NCBI GenBank assembly: GCA_041558415.1
Contig: JBFFEY010000022.1
Location: 1-41,482 of the forward strand
DNA: 41,482 nucleotides
Reading direction: 5' to 3'
DNA from: SG8-39 sp041558415
Lineage (GTDB): Bacteria > Pseudomonadota > Gammaproteobacteria > Burkholderiales > SG8-39
This document shows, in pieces, positions 1-9,623 of this stretch (position 1 is the first letter of the stretch; each line of letters starts with the position of its first letter). Position numbers and translations under genes: made by a program. The notes beneath the pieces were generated by a model. It had not been told where the DNA came from, made no database searches, and worked only from the letters and a program-made list of their open reading frames with translations.

Positions 1-63
1 GACTGCCCTAGTAGGAGTTATCCACAAGGGTCTGACCCCAAGGTCGCCCGCTCGAGCGACAAC

Positions 64-1266
64 GTGAATCGACCCTATTACGGCTGGGTGGTGGTCGTCG
101 CCGCCTTCACGCTGATGTTCGTCGGCTTCGGCGCGGCGTATTCCTTTGCCGCGTTCTTCGGCGCGTTTCAGGCCGAGTTTTCGGCCTCGCGCGCCAACGT
201 GTCGCTGGTGTTCTCGGTGGCGGGGTTCCTCTGGTTCACGCTCGGTGCGCCGGGCGGCATGCTCGCCGACCGCATCGGACCACGTCGCGTTTGCCTGGTC
301 GGTGTCGCCTGCCTGGTCGTCGCGCCGCTGCTGGCGAGCAGCGCGCGCTCGATCGAGCTGCTGTACCTCACCTACAGCATCGGCATCGGCGTCGGCGTCG
401 GGCTGACCTATGTGCCGTCGGTCGGCGCGGTGCAGCCCTGGTTCGCGCGCAACCGCGCCTTCGCTTCGGGCATCGCGGTTGCCGGCATCGGCGCGGGAAA
501 TTTCGTCGGGCCGCTCCTCGCCACCTGGCTGATCGGCCTGGTGGGCTGGCGTTCGGCGTACCAGCTGCTCGCGCTCGCCGTCCTGCTGCTGGCGGGCGCC
601 GCGGCGCTGGCGATCGACGACGACCCGGCGCGGCATGGCGCGCAGGGCGCGCCGCGCACCGACCGCGCCACGTTGCCCGGTGCGACGCTCGGCGCGGCGC
701 TGCGCTCCGAGCCATTCTGGCTGCTGTACGCGGCGAGCGTGCTGGTCTGCGTCGGGTTGTTCGTTCCCATGGTGCACCTCGCGACCTACGCGCAGGACGC
801 CGGCTATTCGCCGGCCGAGGGCGTGGCGCTGGTCAGCCTCATCGGGCTGGGCAGCCTGCTCGGCCGCTTCACCATCGGCGGCATCGCCGATCGCTTCGGC
901 CGCCAGCCCTCGCTGGTGGCGATGTACGCCGGCCTCGGCCTGATGCTGATCCTGTGGTGGCTGACGACCACCTACTGGGTGCTGGTGCTGTTCGCGGTGC
1001 TGTTCGGCGCGTTCTACGGCGGCTTCGTCGCGCTCGCGCCGACGATCATCATGGACCTGTACGGCCAGCGTGCGGTGTCCGGCATCATCGGCGTGCTGTA
1101 TACCGGGCCGGGACTCGGCACGCTGGTCGGGCCGCCGCTCGCGGGCGCGGCATTCGATGCCTTCGGCAGCTACAGCGCGCCGATCCTGGCGGCGGCCGCG
1201 CTGTCGTTTGCCGGCGCCGGGCTGGTGTGGGTTCTGATCCGGCGCACGCGCGCGGCGGCTGCATGA
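64..1266 (+). CDS. MFS transporter, oxalate/formate-antiporter-like (OFA/MCT type)
   Basis: A 400-residue major facilitator with about twelve hydrophobic segments. The YGWVVVVAAF opening and the two-aromatic first helix are typical of the OFA/monocarboxylate branch, and the loop after helix 2 carries the MFS motif A as GGMLADRIGPRR (about residues 62-74). It should sit in the inner membrane and move a small organic anion, but the substrate cannot be read from sequence. The start is GTG at 64; only a weak GA-rich stretch precedes it. The TGA stop shares bases with the ATG of the next gene, so it heads a three-gene operon with a methyltransferase-fold protein and a TauE/SafE exporter. Family call is firm; substrate unknown. 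Confidence 0.85.
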   Translation: MNRPYYGWVVVVAAFTLMFVGFGAAYSFAAFFGAFQAEFSASRANVSLVFSVAGFLWFTLGAPGGMLADRIGPRRVCLVGVACLVVAPLLASSARSIELLYLTYSIGIGVGVGLTYVPSVGAVQPWFARNRAFASGIAVAGIGAGNFVGPLLATWLIGLVGWRSAYQLLALAVLLLAGAAALAIDDDPARHGAQGAPRTDRATLPGATLGAALRSEPFWLLYAASVLVCVGLFVPMVHLATYAQDAGYSPAEGVALVSLIGLGSLLGRFTIGGIADRFGRQPSLVAMYAGLGLMLILWWLTTTYWVLVLFAVLFGAFYGGFVALAPTIIMDLYGQRAVSGIIGVLYTGPGLGTLVGPPLAGAAFDAFGSYSAPILAAAALSFAGAGLVWVLIRRTRAAAA

Positions 1267-2060
1267 GCACGGCGCTGCGCGGACTCGCACGCCGCCTGCT
1301 GCGGCGCGCCGCGCCGCTCACGGTGAGCGAGGTCGACGGCATGCGCAGTCTGCATGTCGGCGGCGAGGCGATCCAGAGCGCGATGCATATCGACGACCCG
1401 TACGCGCTGGCGCTCGATTACACGCGCACAATGATGGCTTTCCTGCTCTTCCATGCGCAGCCGCGCGACGTGTTGATGATCGGCCTGGGCGGCGGCTCGC
1501 TGGCGAAGTTCGTGCACCGTCACCTGAAGCGCAGCCGCGTGCGGGCCATCGAATGCGATGCGCGCGTGGTGCAGGCGGCGCGCGACCACTTCGCGCTGCC
1601 GCCGGACGACGCCCGCCTCGCGGTCGAGGTCGGCGACGGGGCGCAGGCGCTCGTGCCGCAGAGCTGCGACGTGCTGATGGTCGACGGCTTCGAGGACGAG
1701 GCACAGGCGCCGGGCCTGGCGAGCCAGGATTTCTACGACGCCTGCTACCTGGCGCTACGTGCGCCCGGCGTGCTGGTGATCAACTTCATGAACGACGATC
1801 CGAAGCTCGATCGGCGCCTGCGCGGCCTCGAGCGGTCCTTCGGCGGCGCGGTGCTCCTGCTGCCCGCGCTCTCCGACCCGAACATGCTGGTGTTCGCGCT
1901 GCGCGGCGCGCCGCCGCGCCTGGCCTGGTCGCGCCTCGCCGCGCGCGCGGCGCGCCTGGAACGGCAGCTCGGGCTGCCGTTCGCGCGCTACGTCAAGGCG
2001 CTCAAGCGCACGAACGCGTCGCGCGAAAACGCGCTGCTGATCGCGCCCGTCGCCCGATGA
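1263..2060 (+). CDS. Spermidine-synthase-like methyltransferase-fold protein
   Basis: This 265-residue protein has the Rossmann methyltransferase fold of the spermidine synthase superfamily: the nucleotide-binding loop IGLGGGSL (residues 73-80), an acidic residue after strand 2 in AIECDA (about 95-100), and a VGDGAQALV then VDGFEDEAQ stretch where the catalytic-site acid lies in true synthases. No polyamine gene is nearby, and many such proteins in proteobacteria are annotated only as spermidine synthase-like, so polyamine synthesis should not be assumed. The ATG at 1263 overlaps the upstream TGA (ATGA), and its own TGA overlaps the ATG of the next gene, so translation of the three genes is probably coupled. 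No signal peptide or membrane segment is visible. Confidence 0.75.
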   Translation: MSTALRGLARRLLRRAAPLTVSEVDGMRSLHVGGEAIQSAMHIDDPYALALDYTRTMMAFLLFHAQPRDVLMIGLGGGSLAKFVHRHLKRSRVRAIECDARVVQAARDHFALPPDDARLAVEVGDGAQALVPQSCDVLMVDGFEDEAQAPGLASQDFYDACYLALRAPGVLVINFMNDDPKLDRRLRGLERSFGGAVLLLPALSDPNMLVFALRGAPPRLAWSRLAARAARLERQLGLPFARYVKALKRTNASRENALLIAPVAR

Positions 2061-2809
2061 TCGAGCTGGCCGGCATTTCCTGGCAGCTGCTCGCCGTGCT
2101 CGCGGCGGCGGCGTTCGCCGGCTCGGTCGTGTTCGGTCTCACCGGCTTCGGCGCGGCGCTGATCACCATCCCGCTCGCGACGCATTTCGTGCCGCTGCCC
2201 TTTGCGCTCGCGCTGTACGCGCTCATGGACCTGGGCAATGCGTTTCGCATCGGCTTCGAGAGTCCGCGCAATGCGGTGCGCGCGGAGTGGGTGCGGCTTG
2301 TGCCGATGATCGTCGTCGGTACGGCACTCGGCGTGACGCTGCTCGTCAACCTGCCGCGGCGCTGGGGCATGCTCGCGCTCGGCGTTTTCGTGCTGGCGTA
2401 TGCGCTGTACGCACTGCTGCGCCCGGAGGCGCGCGCCACCGTCGGCCGTGGCTGGGCATGGGTCGCCGGCTTCGCCGGCGGATTGACCAGTACGCTGTTC
2501 GGCGCGGGCGGCCCGCCGTATGCCATCTACCTGTCGCAGCGCGGCCTGTCGAAGGCGCAGTTCCGCGCCACGCTCGGCTTTGCCACGCTGACGAGCATCT
2601 CGCTGCGCGTGGTTGCGTTCCTGCTGAGCGGGATCCTGCTCGACTGGGGCGTGTGGCTCGCGCTGCTCATCGTGCTGCCGGCGGCCTGGGTCGGCCTCAG
2701 CCTCGCGCGACGCCTGTTCCACCGCATCTCGCGCGAGCTGCTGCTGCGCGCGGTCTCGGGAGTGCTGGTGCTGAGCGGCGCCTCGCTGGTGCTGCGCGCG
2801 CTCGGCTAG
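2057..2809 (+). CDS. TauE/SafE family membrane transporter
   Basis: A 250-residue integral membrane protein with seven to eight hydrophobic segments arranged as two similar halves, typical of the TauE/SafE (DUF81) family. The glycine-rich loops FGLTGFGAALITIP near residue 30 and TLFGAGGPPYAIYLSQ near residue 150 mark the two halves. Family members export sulfite, sulfoacetate or related organosulfur anions in known cases; the substrate here is not determined. The ATG at 2057 overlaps the upstream stop in an ATGA. It ends 8 bases before the convergent stop of the DUF2339 gene, leaving almost no room for a terminator. A second, divergent TauE/SafE gene lies at 34412-35149. Confidence 0.85.
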   Translation: MIELAGISWQLLAVLAAAAFAGSVVFGLTGFGAALITIPLATHFVPLPFALALYALMDLGNAFRIGFESPRNAVRAEWVRLVPMIVVGTALGVTLLVNLPRRWGMLALGVFVLAYALYALLRPEARATVGRGWAWVAGFAGGLTSTLFGAGGPPYAIYLSQRGLSKAQFRATLGFATLTSISLRVVAFLLSGILLDWGVWLALLIVLPAAWVGLSLARRLFHRISRELLLRAVSGVLVLSGASLVLRALG

Positions 2810-2817
2810 AGCGCGAA

Positions 2818-5562
2818 TCAATCCTGCGGCGTGCCCGGTCGGGCATCGTCTTCCTGCGTCCCGGGCGGCACGGGTGCGACGTAGCCGATGAGCAGCAACA
2901 GGGCGCCGACACCGACGAACGAAACGATGCGCGCGACCGTGCCCGATCCGGCGAGATCCACCAGGAACAGCTTCACGACAACGGCGCCGAGCAGCACGGC
3001 GCCGATGACCCAGAGCAGGCGCTGCATGCGGCGGCGCGCCAGCAGCATCAGCGTCAGCGCGGCGCCGGCCCAGAGCAGCGAAAGCGTCGCTTGCACCAGC
3101 ACGCTGTCGAACAGGTCGCCGAAGCGATAGGGCACGTCGGCCCAGAAATGGATCGAGCGCAGCGCGATGCCGTTCAGCGCAACGAAGCCGAGCAGCGCGA
3201 GGAGCTTGGCGCCGGCATCGGGTGCGAGGCCGACGCGCGCTGCGCTCTGCCGGCTCCAGCGCAGCAAGGCAAGGAGCGACAGCGCCGCGACCGCGTCGAT
3301 CGGATTGGCGAGCGGCAGATAGGGCAGCGGCTGCATGCCGCCGGGCGCGTGCAGGTTGGCAGTCACGGTCCAGAGCGCGGCCACGGCCGCCAGTGGCAGC
3401 AGCAGGCGGGCGTACAGCAGGGCGTTCTGCGCAGCCGGCCAGCGCTGCGCGGTTTCGAGCGCGAGCACCGCGAGCAGCGCGAGTGCGCATGGCAGGCCGA
3501 GCGCCGCCGTTTGCCAGGCGATGCCGTCGCTCCATTCGCCGGCAAGCCAGTGCAGTTCCCAGGCGAGCAGTGCGACCAGGAGATAGAGACCGACGCTGTG
3601 GCGCAAACCGGCCAGCGCCGCGTTGGCATCACGTTCCTGGCGGCGCAGCGTCCAGACCAGCGCGCCGAAGCTCACTGGCCAGGCAACGGCACCGAGATCC
3701 GCCAGTGGGTGCGCGCTGCCGAGTGCTTGCACGCCGCCGGCGACGAGCAGCAACAGCGGCTGTATCGCGCTCACGTTGCGCAGCGCGCGCCAGGCGAGCC
3801 GGGCGCCGGCCCACTCGCTGGCGAGGGCGCTCGCGCTGACGAACAGCGCGTAGGCGGCGGGCTCCCGCAGGCGCTCGATGCCGTGGTGGATGGCATCCAC
3901 CCCGCCGAGCAGCCAGGCCAGGCCGGCGGCCGCCAGCGCGAGCGGTGCGATACCGCGCGCAGCCGCGGGCAGGTCGGCGGCGTGGCGCCCGAGCAGGCGC
4001 GCGGTGAGGAGTCCGGCCGCGGTGATCAGCGCGCAGCCGATCACGGCGTCGTTCCAGACCGGATGCAGGCGCAGGTAGTCGTCGTATTCGAGCAGGAAAT
4101 ACAGGGCGCCGCCCGCCTGCACCAGCAGACCGAAGCTCCAGGCCAGCGCACGCCGCTGGCGCAGGCCGACCCAGACGATCGCGGCGCCCTCGAGGGTCCA
4201 GATCGCGAAGGTGGTGTAGGCGCCGAAGGCGAAGAACACGGCGAGCGTGGCGAGACCGACGGCGAGCGCGACGTAGACCTCGCCCAGCAGCCGCATGCGC
4301 TCGCGCCACAGCAGCAGCGCGGCGAGCACCGCGTACACCAGCGCACCGGCGGCCGCGCTCCAGGCAAGCCCGTAAGGCAGGTCGCGCGCCAGTGCGGCCT
4401 GCATCACGGCGGTCGCTGCCGGCGTGCCGAACACCAGCGTGCCGTCGACCAGGCCGCGCAGCCGCGGCGGCTGGCGCGCCGCGAACAGGATCGGCACGAC
4501 CAGGTAGATGCCGAAGAACGCGAGCACGAACGGCTCGATCGTACCGAACAGTTCCGGGCGGTAGTTGCCCGCACCCCAGGCGAGACCGATGACGAAGGTG
4601 AACAGCCAGCCGGTCAGGTTGAGCGCGCGCCAGGCCTTGAACCAGCTCACGGCGAGGATGAACAGGTTGAGGACCGTGTAGTAGGAAAACAGCACGACGT
4701 GATTGCCGGCGCCGGTCGAGGCGAGCACCGGCGCGAGGAAGGCGCCGGTCAGGCCGTAGACGGCGAGCGAGGGCGCGTCCTGGCGCACCGCGAGCACCGT
4801 GGTCGCCACGCCGAGCGCGGTGAACAGGGCGAAGGCGGGCAAGACGTCGATGAAGCCGTAGACCTTGAGCGCGAAGTAGACGTCGAGATAGGCGAGGCCG
4901 CTCGCCACGCCCTGCACGACGATGCCGTAGAGGCGGCGCGTGTCGCGCAGGCGCCAGCCGACGACGAACAGGGCGAGCGCCAGCGCGCCGACGCCGGCGA
5001 CGCGCAGCTGCGGCGGCATCAGGCCGCGGTCATAGGCGAACTTGAGCAGGAAGCCGACGCCGAAGAAGAGCACCACGGCGCCCACCTTGGCGACGAGATT
5101 GCCGGAGATGAGGCGCGCGAAGAGGCCGGGTTGTTCGGCCGTTGCTTGCGGCGCGGCCGCCTCTTGAGTGCCCGGCTCAAGCGCTGCGGCGGATGCCGCT
5201 GCCGGCGATGCGGTCATTTCCGCCGGTGACGGGGCTGGTGCAGCTGGCGTCGGCGGCGCGGGGGGCGTCTCCTGGTCCGCGGGCAGTTCCGCACCCAGCC
5301 CAACGAGCGCCTGTTCGAGCCGCGCGACGCGTCGCTGCAGCGCCGCGATCTCGCGCTGCAGGTCGCTCGCCTGTGCGGTGGGCGGCGGCGGGTAGCCGAG
5401 CGACCCGCGTTTCGCCGCCGCCTGCTCGCGAAACGACTGCGCGCGCGCATCGATGCTCCAGCCGATGAAGGCGCCGATCAGCGCGAACGCGACCCCGAAC
5501 GCCACGCCGAAAAAACCGGTGCCGAGGGCGAGGCCGAGCAGGGCGAGGAGAATTTTTGCCAT
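2818..5562 (-). CDS. DUF2339 family large polytopic membrane protein
   Basis: A 914-residue protein that begins with a hydrophobic hairpin (residues 1-40), then a short coiled coil in QREIAALQRRVARLEQAL (about 68-87), then a Pro/Ala-rich linker (about 95-150), followed by more than twenty hydrophobic segments to the C-terminus. This layout is that of DUF2339 proteins, whose role is unknown; a link to envelope maintenance is only inferred. The start ATG at 5562 is preceded by an AGGGAG ribosome site that overlaps the stop of the LplT-PlsC gene 9 bases upstream, so it is the third gene of the arsR operon. The C-terminus ends in a charged, glycine/proline-containing tail. No catalytic motif is recognisable. 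Confidence 0.85.
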   Translation of the reverse strand: MAKILLALLGLALGTGFFGVAFGVAFALIGAFIGWSIDARAQSFREQAAAKRGSLGYPPPPTAQASDLQREIAALQRRVARLEQALVGLGAELPADQETPPAPPTPAAPAPSPAEMTASPAAASAAALEPGTQEAAAPQATAEQPGLFARLISGNLVAKVGAVVLFFGVGFLLKFAYDRGLMPPQLRVAGVGALALALFVVGWRLRDTRRLYGIVVQGVASGLAYLDVYFALKVYGFIDVLPAFALFTALGVATTVLAVRQDAPSLAVYGLTGAFLAPVLASTGAGNHVVLFSYYTVLNLFILAVSWFKAWRALNLTGWLFTFVIGLAWGAGNYRPELFGTIEPFVLAFFGIYLVVPILFAARQPPRLRGLVDGTLVFGTPAATAVMQAALARDLPYGLAWSAAAGALVYAVLAALLLWRERMRLLGEVYVALAVGLATLAVFFAFGAYTTFAIWTLEGAAIVWVGLRQRRALAWSFGLLVQAGGALYFLLEYDDYLRLHPVWNDAVIGCALITAAGLLTARLLGRHAADLPAAARGIAPLALAAAGLAWLLGGVDAIHHGIERLREPAAYALFVSASALASEWAGARLAWRALRNVSAIQPLLLLVAGGVQALGSAHPLADLGAVAWPVSFGALVWTLRRQERDANAALAGLRHSVGLYLLVALLAWELHWLAGEWSDGIAWQTAALGLPCALALLAVLALETAQRWPAAQNALLYARLLLPLAAVAALWTVTANLHAPGGMQPLPYLPLANPIDAVAALSLLALLRWSRQSAARVGLAPDAGAKLLALLGFVALNGIALRSIHFWADVPYRFGDLFDSVLVQATLSLLWAGAALTLMLLARRRMQRLLWVIGAVLLGAVVVKLFLVDLAGSGTVARIVSFVGVGALLLLIGYVAPVPPGTQEDDARPGTPQD

Positions 5563-5571
5563 CTCGGCTCC

Positions 5572-7446
5572 CTAACGCCAGTCGCCGCGCAGCGCGCTCA
5601 CCGCGGCCTGCAGCGACTCCGGCGTCGCCGCCTGCGGCGTGAGCGGTGCGCCGACGCTCAGTGCGATTGTCGGAAACAGCTGTGCGACGTGCGCCAGCTT
5701 GTCACGGTTGCGGGCGAACAGGCTTTGCCACAGCCCCGACAGCGCCATGGGGATCACCGGTACCGGCGTGCGCTCCAGAATGCGCAGGATGCCGCCGCGG
5801 AAAGTGCCCATCTCGCCGTCCGGCGTCAGACGGCCTTCGGGGAACAGTCCGACCAGCTCGCCGTCGGCCAGTGCCCGCGCGACCGCGTCGTAGGCGCGCT
5901 CGAGCGCCGCGGGGTCTTCCTTCGCCGGCGCGATCGGAATCGCCCGCACGGTACGGCAGAAAAAATGAATCAGCGGCAGGCGGTAGATGCGGTGATCCAT
6001 CACCCAGCGGATCGGCCGGCGACAGGCCGCCGAGATCACCAGCGCATCGACGTAGGAGACATGGTTGCAGACCAGCACCGCCGGCCCCTGCTCGGGAACG
6101 CGTTCCAGGCCGGACTTGCGCAGGCGGTAGACCGAGTGGATCAGCATCCACACCATGAAGCGCATGAGGAATTCGGGCACCAGCAGGTAGATGTAGAGCG
6201 CGACCGCGGCGTTGAACAGCGCGGTCACCAGGATGAGCTGCGGGATGCTGAGCCCGGCCTCGAACAGGCCGATCGCGATGAGGGCGGCCGCCACCATGAA
6301 CACGGCGTTCAGGATGTTGTTGGCGGCGATGATGCGCGAGCGGTGCGCCGGCTCGCTGCGGCTCTGGATCAGCGCATAGAGCGGCACGATGTAAAAGCCG
6401 CCGAACACGCCGATCAGCGCGAGATCCGCGAGCAGGCGCCAGTGCGCCGGATCGCGGGCGAAGTCGAGGGCGCCGAGCGCCGCGGGCACATGCGCATCGG
6501 CGGCGAGGAACAGGTCGACGCCAAACAGCGTGATGCCGATCGAGCCGAACGGCACCAGGCCGATCTCGACTTTGTGCCCGGAAAGCCGCTCGCAGAGCAG
6601 CGAGCCGATGCCGATGCCGACCGAGAACACGACCAGCAGCAGCGTGACGACCGACTCGGTCGCGCCGAGCACGTTCCGGGTCAGGTTCGGGAACTGCGTG
6701 ACGAACATCGAGCCGACGAACCAGAACCAGGACACGCCCAGGATCGACAGAAACACGGTGCGGTTGTGCGTGGCGAAGCGCAGGTTGCGCCAGGTGGCGG
6801 TGACCGGGTTCCAGTCGATCCTCAGACCCGGGTCGGCGGCGGGCGCCTTCGGGATAAGGCGCGACAGCGCGATGCCGAGCGCCGAGACGGCGAGCGTGAC
6901 GAGCACCACGCCGGTCACGCCCCAGCCGGGCTGGATGATGAGCCAGCCACCGAGCATCATGCCGGCGAGGATCGCCACCGAGGTCCCCATCTCGACCAGG
7001 CCGTTGCCGCCGACGAGCTCGGTTTCGTGCAGCGCCTGCGGCAGGATCGCGTACTTGACCGGGCCGAACAGCGTCGACTGCACGCCGCCGAGAAACAGCG
7101 CGACCAGCAGCAGCTCGAGGCTCTTGAGGAAGAAGCCGGCGGCGCCGAGCGCCATCACGCCGAGCTCGATCGCCACCGTCACCGTGATGAGGCGCGACTT
7201 CTCGTACTTGTCGGCGAACTGGCCCGCGGTGGCGGAAAACAGGAAGAACGGCAGCACGAACAGCGCCTGTGCCAGATTCTGCAACGTGTCCGAGCGCAGT
7301 GTCGTGAAGCTCGCGGTCTGGAAGGCGAGCAGGATGACGAGCGCCTGCTTGAAAACGTTGTCGTTCAGCGCGCCCAGGAACTGCACGCCGAAAAACGGCG
7401 CAAAGCGCCGCTCGCCCAGCAGGCGGAACTGACTGCGCTCGCTCAT
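5572..7446 (-). CDS. LplT-like MFS lysophospholipid flippase fused to PlsC acyltransferase
   Basis: The 624-residue protein fuses an MFS transporter (about residues 10-430, starting FGVQFLGALNDNVFKQA, a signature of LplT) to a PlsC-type 1-acylglycerol-phosphate acyltransferase. The acyltransferase motif HX4D is NHVSYVD (H462, D467) and the FPEGR block is at about 535-539. In E. coli, LplT flips lysophospholipid inward and the separate Aas protein reacylates it; here transport and acyl transfer are joined, but the acyl-ACP synthetase (AMP-binding) domain of Aas and of the longer three-domain fusions is absent, so acyl-CoA or acyl-ACP must come from elsewhere. The ATG at 7446 overlaps the arsR stop (ATGA), which fixes the start and implies co-regulation by that repressor. 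Confidence 0.85.
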   Translation of the reverse strand: MSERSQFRLLGERRFAPFFGVQFLGALNDNVFKQALVILLAFQTASFTTLRSDTLQNLAQALFVLPFFLFSATAGQFADKYEKSRLITVTVAIELGVMALGAAGFFLKSLELLLVALFLGGVQSTLFGPVKYAILPQALHETELVGGNGLVEMGTSVAILAGMMLGGWLIIQPGWGVTGVVLVTLAVSALGIALSRLIPKAPAADPGLRIDWNPVTATWRNLRFATHNRTVFLSILGVSWFWFVGSMFVTQFPNLTRNVLGATESVVTLLLVVFSVGIGIGSLLCERLSGHKVEIGLVPFGSIGITLFGVDLFLAADAHVPAALGALDFARDPAHWRLLADLALIGVFGGFYIVPLYALIQSRSEPAHRSRIIAANNILNAVFMVAAALIAIGLFEAGLSIPQLILVTALFNAAVALYIYLLVPEFLMRFMVWMLIHSVYRLRKSGLERVPEQGPAVLVCNHVSYVDALVISAACRRPIRWVMDHRIYRLPLIHFFCRTVRAIPIAPAKEDPAALERAYDAVARALADGELVGLFPEGRLTPDGEMGTFRGGILRILERTPVPVIPMALSGLWQSLFARNRDKLAHVAQLFPTIALSVGAPLTPQAATPESLQAAVSALRGDWR

Positions 7447-7757
7447 TCGAACGCCTCCCGGATGTAGTCGCGCAGCCTGCCCAGCGCGGCGACCACGGTT
7501 GCCGGGTCGGGCCGCAGGTAGACCGCCTTGCCGCGCTTTTCCGCGCGCAGCACGCCGGCCGCGCGCAGCACGCCGATATGGTGGGCAGTCGCGGTGCGCG
7601 ACAGGGGACAGGCGTCGACGATCTGCTTGATGCTGAGCTCCTCGCCGTGCCGGAACATGAGCAGGATGCGCTGGCGATGCTCGTCGCCGAGCGCGGTGAA
7701 CACGGCGGCCAGGCCGTACCACTTCCTGGGCAGTGCACGCTGATAGCGGGCATACAT
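7443..7757 (-). CDS. ArsR/SmtB-type winged-helix transcriptional regulator
   Basis: A 104-residue winged-helix DNA-binding protein: the LAAVFTALGDEHRQRILLMF segment (about 16-35), a helix-turn-helix with LSRTATAHHIGVLRAAGVL (about 52-70), and a wing with KRGKAVYLRP. ArsR family proteins are usually dimeric repressors. The classical metal site ELCVCDL is not present (SIKQIVDACPLS instead, with one Cys), so metal sensing is doubtful and a non-metal ligand or redox signal is possible. It is the first gene of an operon with the LplT-PlsC fusion and DUF2339 protein. The ATG at 7757 lies inside a 10-bp-arm palindrome and no ribosome-binding site precedes it, so the transcript is probably leaderless and autorepressed. 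Confidence 0.88.
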   Translation of the reverse strand: MYARYQRALPRKWYGLAAVFTALGDEHRQRILLMFRHGEELSIKQIVDACPLSRTATAHHIGVLRAAGVLRAEKRGKAVYLRPDPATVVAALGRLRDYIREAFE

Positions 7758-7778
7758 AACTAAAACACTAGTTATGTA
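7753..7778 (-). promoter_or_regulatory. Palindromic operator of the arsR operon
   Basis: A perfect inverted repeat with 10-base arms (tacataacta and tagttatgta) separated by 6 bases. It is AT-rich against a very GC-rich background and covers the predicted -10 element, the predicted transcription start and the ATG of the arsR-type gene. This size and position match an autorepressor operator for a dimeric ArsR-type protein. The repeat is seen directly; the binding protein is inferred. Confidence 0.75.
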
Positions 7779-7793
7779 GATTTAAGCTGTCAA
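7765..7793 (-). promoter_or_regulatory. Predicted sigma-70 promoter giving a leaderless arsR mRNA
   Basis: On the minus strand a perfect TTGACA -35 lies at 7793-7788. Seventeen bases on is TAGTGT (7770-7765), a weak -10 with the conserved first two and last bases. The start of transcription would fall at about 7758-7757, which is at the ATG itself, so the mRNA would have essentially no 5' leader. The -10 lies within the operator palindrome. Confidence 0.55.
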
Positions 7794-7833
7794 GCCAGCA
7801 TTGGGCGGTCTGCCCCCGGTCCGGGCCTTGGAA

Positions 7834-8384
7834 CTAGTCGCTTTGCGCTTCGAGGTCGATCAGCCGGCGCAGGGCCTGGTAACGCGCCTCGGCGGCATCG
7901 CCGAACAGCGGGTCGCGGCCGGCCGGGACCGCCGTGCTCACCGCGACCCAGTCTTCCGGCGTCAGCAGCGCGGCGGCACGCGGCAGGATGTCGCGCTCCT
8001 CGGTGGCGAGGTGGTGGCGGTAATAGACCAGAAAGGTGGCGACGGCGGTTTCCACGTCCTCGCGCAGCACCATGGCTTCGTCCGCGACATCGTTCAGCAG
8101 GCGCAGCAGATCGTCGCCGGCACGCGCGATCACGCGATGTTCCTGCAGCAGGCGGTTGATGCGCACGCGCAGGCCGGGATCGCGCGCGACCATACGCTCG
8201 AACGCGACATCCTCGCGTGCGTGATGTACGCGGTCGGGATAGTGGCGCAGGTATTCGACGATATCGAGCATCAGCTCGTAATTCGGCTGCGCGTCCTCAT
8301 GAAACCGCGCCAGCTCGCGCTCCAGCAGCGCCAGCAGCTGCGCGAAATTGACGTGCTCGGCATGCCACTGCTCGATTGCTGCGG

Positions 8385-8388
<4 letters not shown>
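7834..8388 (-). CDS. Hemerythrin HHE-type cation-binding domain protein
   Basis: A 184-residue helical protein with histidine/glutamate spacing of hemerythrin-like HHE domains: WHAEHVNF (H9, H12), HHAREDVAFERM in the second helix, LLQEHRVI in the third and YYRHHLATEERDILP in the fourth. Such domains bind a di-iron (sometimes other metal) centre and are linked to oxygen, NO or redox-stress sensing and repair. It is probably cytoplasmic, since no signal or membrane segment is seen. The ATG at 8388 overlaps the TGA of the cyclopropane fatty acid synthase gene (ATGA), so the two are translationally coupled, consistent with a stress role. A specific function beyond metal binding is not supported. 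Confidence 0.85.
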
Positions 8389-9608
<1,220 letters not shown>

Positions 9609-9623
9609 GGTGTTCTCCCGGCC

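Noticed and set aside
18..26. A perfect DnaA-box-like ttatccaca
   Set aside because: A single 9-mer is expected now and then by chance. No cluster of boxes, AT-rich unwinding element or dnaA gene is near, so no origin is called.
28..38. gggtctgaccc, like a half of a REP-type repeat
   Set aside because: The 5-base arms are too short, and I see no second copy or nearby REP-type transposase in the window.
2287..5229. A 980-codon open frame on the plus strand opposite the DUF2339 gene
   Set aside because: It is an artefact of high GC with few stops. Its protein is Arg/Gln/Glu-rich without any family motif, and it overlaps the well-supported DUF2339 and TauE/SafE genes.
5689..7467. A long open frame opposite the LplT-PlsC gene
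   Set aside because: Its product is low-complexity charged sequence, and the minus strand has a clear LplT-PlsC protein with intact motifs.
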